Positions 36,165 to 44,591 of a stretch of 64,000 bases of DNA are shown piece by piece; positions within the stretch are counted from its first letter, which is position 1, and each line of letters begins with the position of its first letter. A program made the position numbers and the translations under genes. Source of the DNA: Cohnella endophytica (GTDB taxonomy: Bacteria; Bacillota; Bacilli; Paenibacillales; Paenibacillaceae); NCBI RefSeq assembly GCF_003628305.1, contig NZ_RBZM01000008.1, positions 372,001 to 436,000 of the forward strand, given 5' to 3'. Under the pieces are notes generated by a model. The model saw only the letters and a list, made by a program, of their open reading frames with translations. It was not told where the DNA came from and made no database searches.

Positions 36165-36480
36165 ATTGCCCAATCCGCCGAAATAACGGAAGCTCGTTCC
36201 GCTATTAGTCTCCTCATCGCCCAACTCGCCGAAATAACGGAAGCTCATTCCGCTAATAGCCTCCTCATCGCCCGATTCACCGAAATAACGGAAGCTCGTT
36301 CCGCTATTAGTCTCCTCATCGCCCGATTCACCGCAATAACGGAAGCTCGTTCCGCTATTAGTCTCCTCATCGCCCGATTCACCACAATAACGGTAGCTCG
36401 TTCCGCTATTAGTCTCCTCATCGCCCGATTCACCGAAATAACGGAAGCTCGTTCCGCTATTAATCACGCCGCAGCCTACT
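36165..36480 (-). repeat. 51-bp intergenic tandem repeat, array 4
   Basis: Six units abut array 3. AAATAACGG recurs at 36181, 36232, 36283, 36334, 36385 and 36436. On the minus strand each unit forms a 10-bp hairpin AATAGCGGAA, loop CGAGC, TTCCGTTATT (one G-U). The remainder (TTATTTCGGTGAATCGGGCGA) aligns with the linker half of array 1. The linker is thus shared with arrays 1 and 3, while the hairpin half is different. Confidence 0.95.
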
Positions 36481-36588
36481 CCCGTTGTTGATGCTGATAA
36501 CGCCGAATTGCGTTCCGCCCTCTGTCCTAAAAGGAGCTCAAATGATATAGTTAGAGAAAAGATTTCATGAGTTGGGGGATATTGGCGG

Positions 36589-37197
36589 ATGGACGAGACA
36601 GCGACGACAAAGGAATTCGAAACGCAAAAGCAAACCGCGAGCGCTTCGGAGTCGAAGTGGGATTCGCACCCGTTCCCGCATTTGCAATCGGAACCGAACT
36701 CGTTTCCGCAGCCGGAATCGGACCCTTTTGCCGGTTTGCCTAAGGCCAGAACAATAACGTTGCCGGGCTGGGCAAAGGTGCTAATCCTCCTGTTGATGGC
36801 CGTTGGCGCGATTCTCTTTTTCTTGCTTAAGAATATGGATTTCGGGGGTGCCCAATCGACGCCGGAGAAAACGGTTAAGGGTTTCTTCCAAGCGGTTAAG
36901 GATAAAGATCCCGAAAAAATGATCTTATCTATCGACATCAGACCCGAAAAACTGCCCGAAGGGGTTAATAAAGAGGTTTTGTTGAGGGAATGGAAGAAGG
37001 CGCTCGAGCAAGAGAGCTCACTCCTTATCAGTTATGAGATATTGAGCTCGACAATCGACGGGGATTCCGCGATCGTCCAGTATAGAGTCGTGTTAGGACA
37101 ACGTCTGGATGACGAGCAAGCAGATCCGCCGACAGTAGAGCAGGCTTACAATCTCAATAAAGTGGATCAAAAGTGGTATATTGAACTCTATAAGTGA
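36589..37197 (+). CDS. Membrane-anchored DUF4878/NTF2-like protein, paralogue of the gene at 34844
   Basis: This 202-residue protein has a cytoplasmic Ser/Pro/Glu-rich N-terminus (about 55 residues) without a zinc ribbon. One transmembrane helix (AKVLILLLMAVGAILFFLL) follows, then STPEKTVKGFFQAVKDKDPEKMI and a C-terminal DQKWYIELYK. The extracytoplasmic part is clearly related to that of the gene at 34844. The SD GGGGGA lies about 10 bases before the ATG. Function is unknown. The N-terminal domain has been replaced relative to its paralogue. Confidence 0.75.
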   Translation: MDETATTKEFETQKQTASASESKWDSHPFPHLQSEPNSFPQPESDPFAGLPKARTITLPGWAKVLILLLMAVGAILFFLLKNMDFGGAQSTPEKTVKGFFQAVKDKDPEKMILSIDIRPEKLPEGVNKEVLLREWKKALEQESSLLISYEILSSTIDGDSAIVQYRVVLGQRLDDEQADPPTVEQAYNLNKVDQKWYIELYK

Positions 37198-37213
37198 AGA
37201 TAATCATGTTGGA

Positions 37214-37259
37214 AAGCCCCGATAACTACGCCTATCGTAGCTTTCGGGGCTTCTTTTTG
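37214..37259 (+). terminator. Terminator after the DUF4878-like gene
   Basis: AAGCCCCGATAACTACG pairs with CGTAGCTTTCGGGGCTT (internal mismatches) and is followed by CTTTTTG. Confidence 0.85.
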
Positions 37260-38255
37260 TTATCGCTTCAAGGCGACGCGTGCGGACAATTCGCTTAGCT
37301 CGCCAAGCTCGGAATCGGTCAATCGGAAGCTCATCGCCCGGACGTTCTCCATCGCATGATGCAGTTTGGATGCGCCGGGAATGGAGAAGACAGTTTCGCC
37401 GTGCGCATGGATCGCCCAATTTAAGGCGACCTGCGTCGCGGACGCGCCGTAATTTGCGGCGATCCGCTCTAGCAAGTCGATTAACGGCTGGGTTTGCCGC
37501 AAGCCTGCTGGCTTGAAGCCCTTCATTAGACGGCGAGGCCCCGGAGATTTGCGGATTAAATCCGGATCGGCGTGGAACTTACCGCTAAGGATGCCTTGCT
37601 CCAGCGGAGAGTATGCGATGATCGCGATCCCGAGCTCCCGAGCTGTCTCCAGAACGCCGTTGCTCTCGATTCGGCGGTCGAGCATGCTGAACTTCATCTG
37701 ATTGGAAGCCAGTCTCAGGCCGTGCTCGCGAAGAACTCGGTCGGCCTCCCGCATTCGCTTGGCGTTGAAGTTGCTGACGCCGACGTAGCGAATCTTGCCT
37801 TGCTCGGCGAGCTTAGCCATCTGCCTCATCTCGCTCGCCACGGAAGAGAACGAGAAGGGCTGATGGATCATATAGAGATCTATCGGATAGCCGCCCAGCC
37901 TGCGGAGCCGCTCATCGATCGTTCGCGGAAGGTTGCCCGCAGTCCGGAATGCCGGCCACCATTTGGTCGCGATATGCGCTCCCGAGGCAAGCTCCCCTGC
38001 CGCGCGCAACGATTCCCCGAGAATCTGCTCGGACTCTCCTCCGCCATAAACTTCGGCCGTGTCGAACCAGTTGATGCCGCCTTCCAGGCTCACTCTGACG
38101 ATATCCTTAACGAGAGTTCCGTCCAGCTTCGGCCAGAAGCCCCCGACAAGGCCGCGGGCTTGGCTGAATTGCCAGCAACCTAGGCCGAGCGGAGATAGCT
38201 GCAGTTCCGTCGTGCCGAATTTTCGTAAAGAGGGCCTTACAAGCGTCGTCGACAT
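37260..38255 (-). CDS. Aldo/keto reductase
   Basis: This 331-residue NAD(P)H-dependent (alpha/beta)8-barrel oxidoreductase carries the catalytic tetrad: Asp and Tyr in WFDTAEVYGGG, Lys in IATKWWP and His in YMIHQP. YVGVSNFNAKRM and IAYSPLEQGILSGK are typical of the family. The ATG at 38255 follows GGAGG by 8 bases; the in-frame TTG at 38270 would include the SD. It lies 25 bp downstream of the aldose-epimerase-like gene, probably in one operon for sugar metabolism. The substrate is unknown. Confidence 0.92.
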   Translation of the reverse strand: MSTTLVRPSLRKFGTTELQLSPLGLGCWQFSQARGLVGGFWPKLDGTLVKDIVRVSLEGGINWFDTAEVYGGGESEQILGESLRAAGELASGAHIATKWWPAFRTAGNLPRTIDERLRRLGGYPIDLYMIHQPFSFSSVASEMRQMAKLAEQGKIRYVGVSNFNAKRMREADRVLREHGLRLASNQMKFSMLDRRIESNGVLETARELGIAIIAYSPLEQGILSGKFHADPDLIRKSPGPRRLMKGFKPAGLRQTQPLIDLLERIAANYGASATQVALNWAIHAHGETVFSIPGASKLHHAMENVRAMSFRLTDSELGELSELSARVALKR

Positions 38256-38280
38256 TCGATGTTCCTCCAATAGGTACCGA

Positions 38281-39156
38281 TTAACCTTCCAATCCGATGC
38301 TCATAGACAATTCGAGAGTGTCCCCGGGGGATACGAGGAGCAGCCCTTCTTTGCTGTTTAACGCTTCGTTCAGCGCCGTCCATGGCTCCACGCAGACGAA
38401 CGGTTTGCCTGCGACGGACCAGAGTACGACATACCGGAACTTATCGCTGTAAGTCAGACGAACGTTACGGTCATGCGAGAGCGGGAACGCGATTTCCGGC
38501 TTCGACGCATCGAGCAAAGCTGCGGATTCGACCATGGTTTCCAGATTTAACGTGCCATCGAACGCTTTTTCCGATTTATCGTTGTAGTCCAGTATTCGCG
38601 TAGCATCCGTATCGTAAGTCAGGTTCTTGCTTTCCGTAGCGAAGTAAGGATGGAATCCCGCAACCATCGGCATGTCCGACGAAGAACGATTGACGTACTG
38701 TTGCTCGATCGAGAGCACGCCATCCCGAAGGCGATAAGTGAACCTCAATTCGAATTCAAACGGGAACGCGACTAAGGTGTCCGAGTTACTGGCCAGAGCA
38801 AGCGTCACAAATGCGGAACCGTCCGTGCCCGTATCAATGACTTCCCAGGGGAGGATGCGCGCCACGCCGTGATTTTTCATTCGATAAGTTTGGCCGTTCC
38901 ATTCGTATTGTCCTTCGACGAGCTGTCCCGCGATCGGGAATAGAACGGGAATGCCTCCGCGTATGTTGGCGTCCGGATTCAAAAATGTTTCCCTATCCAA
39001 ATATAAAGTTTCGACGCCATGCAAGCGGCAACCGATGACGATTCCGCCGCGTTCCGGGCATACGATAACCGTGGAGTCCGTGTCGCGATCCACTAGCTCG
39101 ATTAGCGGGTAACCGTCGATCCTTTCGATAATGCCGTAATTTTCTTTTGGGCTCAA
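38281..39156 (-). CDS. Aldose 1-epimerase family protein
   Basis: This 291-residue galactose-mutarotase-like protein shows the pattern of YeaD/Gal-mutarotase homologues. It has RGGIPVLFPIAGQL near residue 67, NHGVARILPWEV with the His of the active site, FHPYFA around residue 165, and VCVEPWTALNEAL with the catalytic Glu near the C-terminus. Such enzymes interconvert alpha and beta anomers of aldoses or hexose phosphates. It starts with TTG after the SD AGGAGG, spaced 7 bases. It precedes the aldo/keto reductase. Confidence 0.87.
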   Translation of the reverse strand: MSPKENYGIIERIDGYPLIELVDRDTDSTVIVCPERGGIVIGCRLHGVETLYLDRETFLNPDANIRGGIPVLFPIAGQLVEGQYEWNGQTYRMKNHGVARILPWEVIDTGTDGSAFVTLALASNSDTLVAFPFEFELRFTYRLRDGVLSIEQQYVNRSSSDMPMVAGFHPYFATESKNLTYDTDATRILDYNDKSEKAFDGTLNLETMVESAALLDASKPEIAFPLSHDRNVRLTYSDKFRYVVLWSVAGKPFVCVEPWTALNEALNSKEGLLLVSPGDTLELSMSIGLEG

Positions 39157-39286
39157 GTGGCATCCTCCTGTTGTCGTTTAGTGTCATTTTTCTGCGTTAT
39201 CTCCATTATACCAATATTTGTTGAACCGCCAAACGCCAACCGATATAGTGGAAGAGTAAGCTCCGGAATCGGAAGGAGAGGGCGCG

Positions 39287-40090
39287 ATGGAAAGTCTTTC
39301 GAAAAAGAGCAGGCTCATTACCCGGTACGAAAAAGGAGTCGTCACCACGTCCGAGGACGAAGTGGTCGTGGAGTGGCCGATCACGATCGTGCTTAACGGA
39401 GAGGAATTCGCAACACTGGTATGTTCTCCCGAGCATATCGAAGAGTTGGCTGTCGGATATTTAGCCTCGGAAGGGGTGCTAGCCGATTATGCCGACTTGA
39501 AGGATATGAGCTACGACGATCGGTCGGGAATGGTATACGCGGACATCGAGGGCGTTGACCCTTGGATTATAGAGAGCGGTTCCAAGAGGGTGTTAACCTC
39601 CTGTTGCGGCAAAAGCAGACAAAGCTTCGTATTCTACGGCGACCTAAGGACTGCTAAACCGATAGAAAGCCGCAAGCTGCGGATCAGTTACGCGAGCTGC
39701 GTTAGGATGATGGAGGCCATGCAGGCGCAATCCGGCGTGTTCAGGGCTACTGGCGGCGTGCATAATGCGGCGTTGTTCGATAGGGACGGTGCGCTTCTGC
39801 TCGCGAGGATGGATATCGGAAGGCATAACGCGATCGATAAGTTGTACGGTCATTGCCTGCGCAACCAAGTAACGATGACGGATAAAGTTCTCGCGTTCAG
39901 CGGCAGGGTGTCCTCGGAAGTGCTGATCAAAGCGGCGAAAATGGGCTGCGAGGCGCTGCTATCCAAATCCGCGGTAACGGAATTGGCAATCGAGCTAGCA
40001 GACGGGTTGGGCATTACGGTCGTCGGTTTTATCCGTCACGGATCGCTGAACGTATATACGCATCCGGAACGTCTATTCGAAGGAGAGTGA
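39287..40090 (+). CDS. fdhD: Formate dehydrogenase accessory sulfurtransferase FdhD
   Basis: FdhD transfers sulfur from a cysteine desulfurase to the molybdenum cofactor of formate dehydrogenases. The 267-residue protein has the N-terminal EWPITIVLNGEEFATLVCSPEHIEELAVGYL region. The catalytic double-cysteine motif is SCCGKS, and ATGGVHNAALFD and DIGRHNAIDKLYG follow. Its stop codon overlaps the start region of the following molybdopterin oxidoreductase, so that enzyme is probably its client. Confidence 0.96.
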   Translation: MESLSKKSRLITRYEKGVVTTSEDEVVVEWPITIVLNGEEFATLVCSPEHIEELAVGYLASEGVLADYADLKDMSYDDRSGMVYADIEGVDPWIIESGSKRVLTSCCGKSRQSFVFYGDLRTAKPIESRKLRISYASCVRMMEAMQAQSGVFRATGGVHNAALFDRDGALLLARMDIGRHNAIDKLYGHCLRNQVTMTDKVLAFSGRVSSEVLIKAAKMGCEALLSKSAVTELAIELADGLGITVVGFIRHGSLNVYTHPERLFEGE

Positions 40091-40095
40091 CTCTG

Positions 40096-42438
40096 TTGGG
40101 GAAGACGAAACATCCGGGACCGCAGAAACTGACCGCGAAACCCGATCCGAAGTTATGGGTGAGCGCGGTGCCTTTCGGCCTAGGCAAGCTGAAGCCTAAA
40201 CATATCCGCGATACGTTGAAAACTTTATGGCGCAATCGCGACAATCTACCTTACGCGACCAGAATCTTGACGCAAGGCGTATGCGACGGTTGCGCGCTCG
40301 GAGTGTCCGGGCTTAGAGACCAGACGCTTAGCGGTCCTCATATTTGTACGACGCGACTGAACGTCCTGCGTCTTAACACGATGCCCGCAATGAAGCCGAA
40401 GCGGCTGCATGCGGACATCGAAGAGCTGCGCAAGTTGTCTAGCGCCGAGCTTCGGGAGCTGGGGCGTATCCCGTACCCGCTCATTCGGCGTTCGGGAGAA
40501 CGGAGCTTCTCTAGGCTGTCATGGGACGATGCGCTCGATTATATCGCGGCCAAGTTCCGATCCCTGCCGCCGGAGCAAACCGCCTTTTACTTGACCGCGC
40601 GAGGCATCACGAACGAGTCCTACTACGCGGCCGCCAAAATCGCGAGATTTCTCGGAACGAACCACATCGACAATGCTTCGCGCATCTGCCATTCCCCGTC
40701 GAAGACGGCCCTAAAACGGTCGCTTGGGATCGGAGCGTCCAGTTGCAGTTATCGGGATTGGATCGGCACTGACGTGCTCGTATTCTGGGGCAGCGTCGCG
40801 GCCAACAATCAACCGGTGTCTACTAAGTACATGTACGCGGCCAAGCGGAAGGGAACGAAGATTATCGTCATCAACCCGTACCGGGAGCCGGCAATGGACG
40901 GATATTGGATTCCTTCCATCGCGGAATCCGCGTTGTTCGGGACGAAGCTGGCGGACGACTTCTACCAGGTAAACATCGGCGGGGACATCGCGCTCATGCA
41001 CGGGGTGATGAAAACTTGGTTCGAGATGGAGAAAGACGTTCCAGGCTCGGCGATCGATCATGCGTTCGTGCGGGATCACGCGAACGGGTTCGAGGAGCTT
41101 CGCGAGAAGGTCGAGTCGCAACTCTGGGGAGAGTTAGAGATTTCGTCGGGTTTGTCCCGTGTACGAATAGGCGAACTCGCGAAGCTCCTTGCGGCTTCGA
41201 AGAGCGCCGTATTCGTCTGGTCGATGGGGTTGACGCAGCATCGTCATGCGACGGACAATATATCGCAGGTCGCGAATCTTGCGCTGCTTCGCGGGTTTAT
41301 CGGACGCGAGCACTGCGGAGTCATGCCGATACGCGGACATTCCGGAGTTCAAAGCGCGGGGGAGATGGGGGCGGAGCCGTTTTCGTTGCCTGGCGGCGAC
41401 TTTGACGAGCTTAATTTGTCCCGCTTGGAGCAGTTGTGGGGATTCCCGATACCGAGATCGCAAGGGGATATCGTAGGCGTATCGCTGGAGAAAGCGAGAT
41501 TACCCGTTAACCATCCGAGCAAGCTCAATCTGTATTACTTATCCGGAGGCAATTTCCTGGAGACGATGCCGGATCCGGCATTCATCCGGGAAGCGTTGGA
41601 GTCGCTCGAGGTTCGCGTGCATCAGGATATTATTTTCAACACCTCTACGTTGCTCGATGCCAAGGAGGCGGTCGTCGTGCTTCCCGCGATGACGCGTTAC
41701 GAGCAGCCCGGAGGCGGGACTTCGACTTCAACGGAGCGGATGGTGTATTTCAGCCCGGAGATCGAAGGTCCGCGTATCGAGGAAGCAAGGGCGGAGTGGA
41801 GCATCTATGCTGACTTAGCCGCGCGCGTCAAGCCGCAGCTTCAGCACTTAATAGGTTTGAACGATGCGCGAGCCATCCGGGAAGAGATTGCGAGAGCGGC
41901 GCCGGAATACGATGGCATTCAGCGTTTGAAGAGCAAAGGCGAAGTGTTTCAGCGCGGTGGAGCATGGTTGTGCGAAGACGGCGTCTGCCCGACTCCGGAT
42001 GGCAGAGGAAGGCTCATTCCCGTAGATCTTCCGAGGCGCGGCCTCAACGCTCAGGGTAATTTTAACGTTACGACCCGGCGAGGAAAACAGTTCAATTCCA
42101 TGATCTACGGCGGAAAGGATGCCTATAACGGGGGAATTCGGACAGCGGTGTTGCTTAATCCGAAAGATGCCAAAGTTCTAGCCGTATCGGATGGTGACCC
42201 GGTCGTATTGCATAACGCGCATGGAATTCTGCATGGTCAAGCTCACTATGCGGATATCGCATCCGGCAATCTGGCCGTCAATTTTCCCGAAGGAAACGTC
42301 TTGTTTCCTATGGGTGTGTACGAATCTCCGGCAGGAATTCCGGAGTATAACGTAGCGGCTACGCTTGAGAAAACGGAGCATTATGTCGGGCGGCTGGATA
42401 AGAGGTATAGCAAGAAAAGGAATGTGGAGGAGGCTTGA
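40096..42438 (+). CDS. FdhF/YdeP-family molybdopterin oxidoreductase
   Basis: A large cytoplasmic molybdoenzyme of about 780 residues. The N-terminal region has CDGCALGVSGL and HICTTRL. The molybdopterin core follows (RLSWDDALDYIA, NASRICHSPS, DVLVFWGSVAANNQP, and RGHSGVQSAGEMGAEP). The C-terminal domain includes FNVTTRRGKQFNSM. This is the YdeP/FdhF branch, often annotated as acid-resistance or formate-dehydrogenase-like. The TTG at 40096 is preferred because AAGGAGAG is about 9 bases upstream; the GTG at 40087 touches the SD. It is coupled to fdhD. True formate dehydrogenase activity is not established. Confidence 0.88.
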   Translation: MGKTKHPGPQKLTAKPDPKLWVSAVPFGLGKLKPKHIRDTLKTLWRNRDNLPYATRILTQGVCDGCALGVSGLRDQTLSGPHICTTRLNVLRLNTMPAMKPKRLHADIEELRKLSSAELRELGRIPYPLIRRSGERSFSRLSWDDALDYIAAKFRSLPPEQTAFYLTARGITNESYYAAAKIARFLGTNHIDNASRICHSPSKTALKRSLGIGASSCSYRDWIGTDVLVFWGSVAANNQPVSTKYMYAAKRKGTKIIVINPYREPAMDGYWIPSIAESALFGTKLADDFYQVNIGGDIALMHGVMKTWFEMEKDVPGSAIDHAFVRDHANGFEELREKVESQLWGELEISSGLSRVRIGELAKLLAASKSAVFVWSMGLTQHRHATDNISQVANLALLRGFIGREHCGVMPIRGHSGVQSAGEMGAEPFSLPGGDFDELNLSRLEQLWGFPIPRSQGDIVGVSLEKARLPVNHPSKLNLYYLSGGNFLETMPDPAFIREALESLEVRVHQDIIFNTSTLLDAKEAVVVLPAMTRYEQPGGGTSTSTERMVYFSPEIEGPRIEEARAEWSIYADLAARVKPQLQHLIGLNDARAIREEIARAAPEYDGIQRLKSKGEVFQRGGAWLCEDGVCPTPDGRGRLIPVDLPRRGLNAQGNFNVTTRRGKQFNSMIYGGKDAYNGGIRTAVLLNPKDAKVLAVSDGDPVVLHNAHGILHGQAHYADIASGNLAVNFPEGNVLFPMGVYESPAGIPEYNVAATLEKTEHYVGRLDKRYSKKRNVEEA

Positions 42439-42578
42439 CGAACAAGAAAAAAGCGATGAGCCGAAACTGGAATTCCGTCATTTCCTGGGAAATGTTGTCG
42501 ACAAGAAAGATATACGCAACAACATGCTCATTCGTGTCGTATATAGGAGGTACGAATTCGAATTTGAAGTAAAGGAGC

Positions 42579-43745
42579 GTGGACGCCATCCCGCCATTGC
42601 CACCAAGAGCAGCTACTTCGGCGTCGACGTCATCTGCCGTAGGACGTACATCGCTTCCTTCGCGCAAAGGACGGAAAGCACGTCCGAGACGTCCCGTGTT
42701 CTGGGTTTTGTTCAAGATCGTGTTTTTTACGGGATTTATCTTTACGTTATTATTTGCCGGATGGTTCTATTTGACTCCTTCCGGATATCAGTACCGATAT
42801 ATGCTTGCCGATTCCATCATCACGACTCAACACCGGGAATGGGCGAAATATATAATCGGGGAGAAAGCTTTGCGCGAGCGCGTCGCCCTCTACGTTAAAC
42901 AGTTCAATGATATGGGAGAAGAGCGGGACGAGCATACGATTAAGCCAACTACCGACGGTTCGGGGGAAGTTACCCCGGAGAAGCTCACTTCCGTAGAAGA
43001 AGTGAGCGGCGAAGGCTATCACGGCTATTTGTTGACGGTGCGGGATCCGAAGAAGATCCGGCTAGTCGTTCCGAATAAGCGCGGGCGCGGAGAGAAGATT
43101 ACCAGCATGGTGAAGCGCACCGGGGCGATCGCGGGCGTGAATGCCGGCGGGTTCGCGGATCCGAATTGGAAGGGTAACGGCTTCAAACCGATCGGTCTTG
43201 TGATTAGCCAAGGCAAAATTTATTACAATGGGCTCGGCGGCAAGAAAAGCGTTCAGATCGTCGGCATCGACAAGAACGGCAAGATGCTCGCGGGCAATTA
43301 TTCGATCAGCGAGCTCATGGATCTCGGTATATCCGAAGCGGTGAGTTTCTCGCCTCGGATCATCGTCAACGGCAAGGGCTTGATCAAGAACCGCGCGCAA
43401 GGCTGGGGCGTCGCTCCGCGTACCGTTATGGCGCAGAAAGAGGACGGGACGATCCTCTTCCTGCTGATCGACGGGCGTCAGCCTGGTTACAGCATTGGCG
43501 CGACGTTGTACGACGCGCAACAAATCTTGTTGGAGCACGGTGCCGTCATCGCGGCGAATCTGGACGGAGGATCGTCGACCGTACTCGTTGACGAGCAAGG
43601 ACAAATCGTGAATAAGCCTTCCTCCAGCGCGGGGGAAAGATATTTACCCACGGGCTTCCTCGTATTCGATAATCCCGAATCCGTGGACGTACCGAATATA
43701 TGGGCAGGTATGAAGCCATCCGAGATCGACGCGGGGAAATGGTAA
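42579..43745 (+). CDS. Membrane-anchored phosphodiester glycosidase family protein
   Basis: This 388-residue protein has a basic N-terminus, one transmembrane helix (FWVLFKIVFFTGFIFTLLFAGWF) and an extracytoplasmic NAGPA domain. The domain motifs are GAIAGVNAGGFADPNW, APRTVMAQKEDGTILFLLIDGR, GATLYDAQQILLEHGAVIAANLDGGSSTVLV and a final LPTGFLVF. Such enzymes cleave sugar-phosphodiester bonds, for example at wall-polymer or capsule ends. The start is uncertain. GTG 42579 is the first start after an in-frame stop at 42570, but its SD (AAAGGAG) is only 1 base away. Confidence 0.88.
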   Translation: MDAIPPLPPRAATSASTSSAVGRTSLPSRKGRKARPRRPVFWVLFKIVFFTGFIFTLLFAGWFYLTPSGYQYRYMLADSIITTQHREWAKYIIGEKALRERVALYVKQFNDMGEERDEHTIKPTTDGSGEVTPEKLTSVEEVSGEGYHGYLLTVRDPKKIRLVVPNKRGRGEKITSMVKRTGAIAGVNAGGFADPNWKGNGFKPIGLVISQGKIYYNGLGGKKSVQIVGIDKNGKMLAGNYSISELMDLGISEAVSFSPRIIVNGKGLIKNRAQGWGVAPRTVMAQKEDGTILFLLIDGRQPGYSIGATLYDAQQILLEHGAVIAANLDGGSSTVLVDEQGQIVNKPSSSAGERYLPTGFLVFDNPESVDVPNIWAGMKPSEIDAGKW

Positions 43746-43826
43746 TAGAACTGGAACAAGAGGCGGGCCATGAGGAAGAATTCTTTCCTTGTCGCTCGCC
43801 TTTGCGTTTTATACCCGACATATCGC

Positions 43827-44435
43827 TTAGTACATCATAAAGCCGAGAGGTCCATCCTCGTCGATAATGTCTTGGATATCGAACACCGAAATCGGAAAAT
43901 ACGGGAATCCCCACGCGTAGGGGACTATGGCATACAGAGGAAAATAAATCACCAAGGATTTGTCCGCGATATAGAAATCCTGGTCGGGGGTAATGCCCGG
44001 GTAATCGACTAGGAGCGGCAGCTGTCTCGCTTTGATCTGCGCTTGAATAATCGCGTTTAACCGAGCTTCGTAACCGCTATCCTTCTTGAACAACTCGCCT
44101 AACTTATAGCTGCGCCCGGTATTGGCATCGAAGGTTAACGACTTCTGCAGCGTATTGCCGTGAGCGCCGCCAGTGAAGGTATAGTTCAAGAGAGACAAGC
44201 TGAGGACGCCTCTTTCGTTCGTCTTGCTCTCGAACGTGCCGTCCATTTGCTGAATGTCTTTGCTCGGGAAACCTTGCTCCTTCAGCAGAGCTTGGTTAGC
44301 GGAAGCGATTTTTTTATTCATAGCCATCTGCGCCGCCTTTGTCGTGCCTCCGTTGACGTAAGGAACGTTAATCTTGACGTTCTTGGCGGTCATCGTCCGT
44401 ACTCGGATCGGGAGCATCATTGTCTGGCCGTTCAT
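43827..44435 (-). CDS. DUF3298/DUF4163-type protein (RsiV-like extracellular domain)
   Basis: This 202-residue protein has KINVPYVNGGTTKAAQMAMNKKIA near its start and LLNYTFTGGAHGNTLQKSLTFDANTGR in the middle, where the GGAHG core is typical. It ends with DFYIADKSLVIYFPLYAIVPYAWGFPYFPI. This is the fold of DUF4163/DUF3298, also found in the anti-sigma factor RsiV and PdaC. No signal peptide or transmembrane segment is seen from the chosen start (ATG 44435, with GGGGGA 6 bases upstream), so its location is unclear. It is monocistronic. Function is unknown. Confidence 0.78.
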   Translation of the reverse strand: MNGQTMMLPIRVRTMTAKNVKINVPYVNGGTTKAAQMAMNKKIASANQALLKEQGFPSKDIQQMDGTFESKTNERGVLSLSLLNYTFTGGAHGNTLQKSLTFDANTGRSYKLGELFKKDSGYEARLNAIIQAQIKARQLPLLVDYPGITPDQDFYIADKSLVIYFPLYAIVPYAWGFPYFPISVFDIQDIIDEDGPLGFMMY

Positions 44436-44591
44436 TCGCATTCCCCCTTTGTTCATGGGCTGGGCTATCGTCACCCCAGTCTATGCAAGCGAAAGGGAAC
44501 CGGTTCAATTTCGGTTTGTGCTACAATGTAAGGGATTGCAATAACGTCGGCTTGTTCGATGGAAGATAACTTCCGCGGAGGGAGGCGCAGG

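Noticed and set aside
35577..36938. Minus-strand ORFs with repeating SGLGEPYSxESSNCEP and GTSFRYxGESGDEET
   Set aside because: They span arrays 3 and 4 and their 17-residue period follows from the DNA repeat. The longer one also runs antisense into the gene at 36589.
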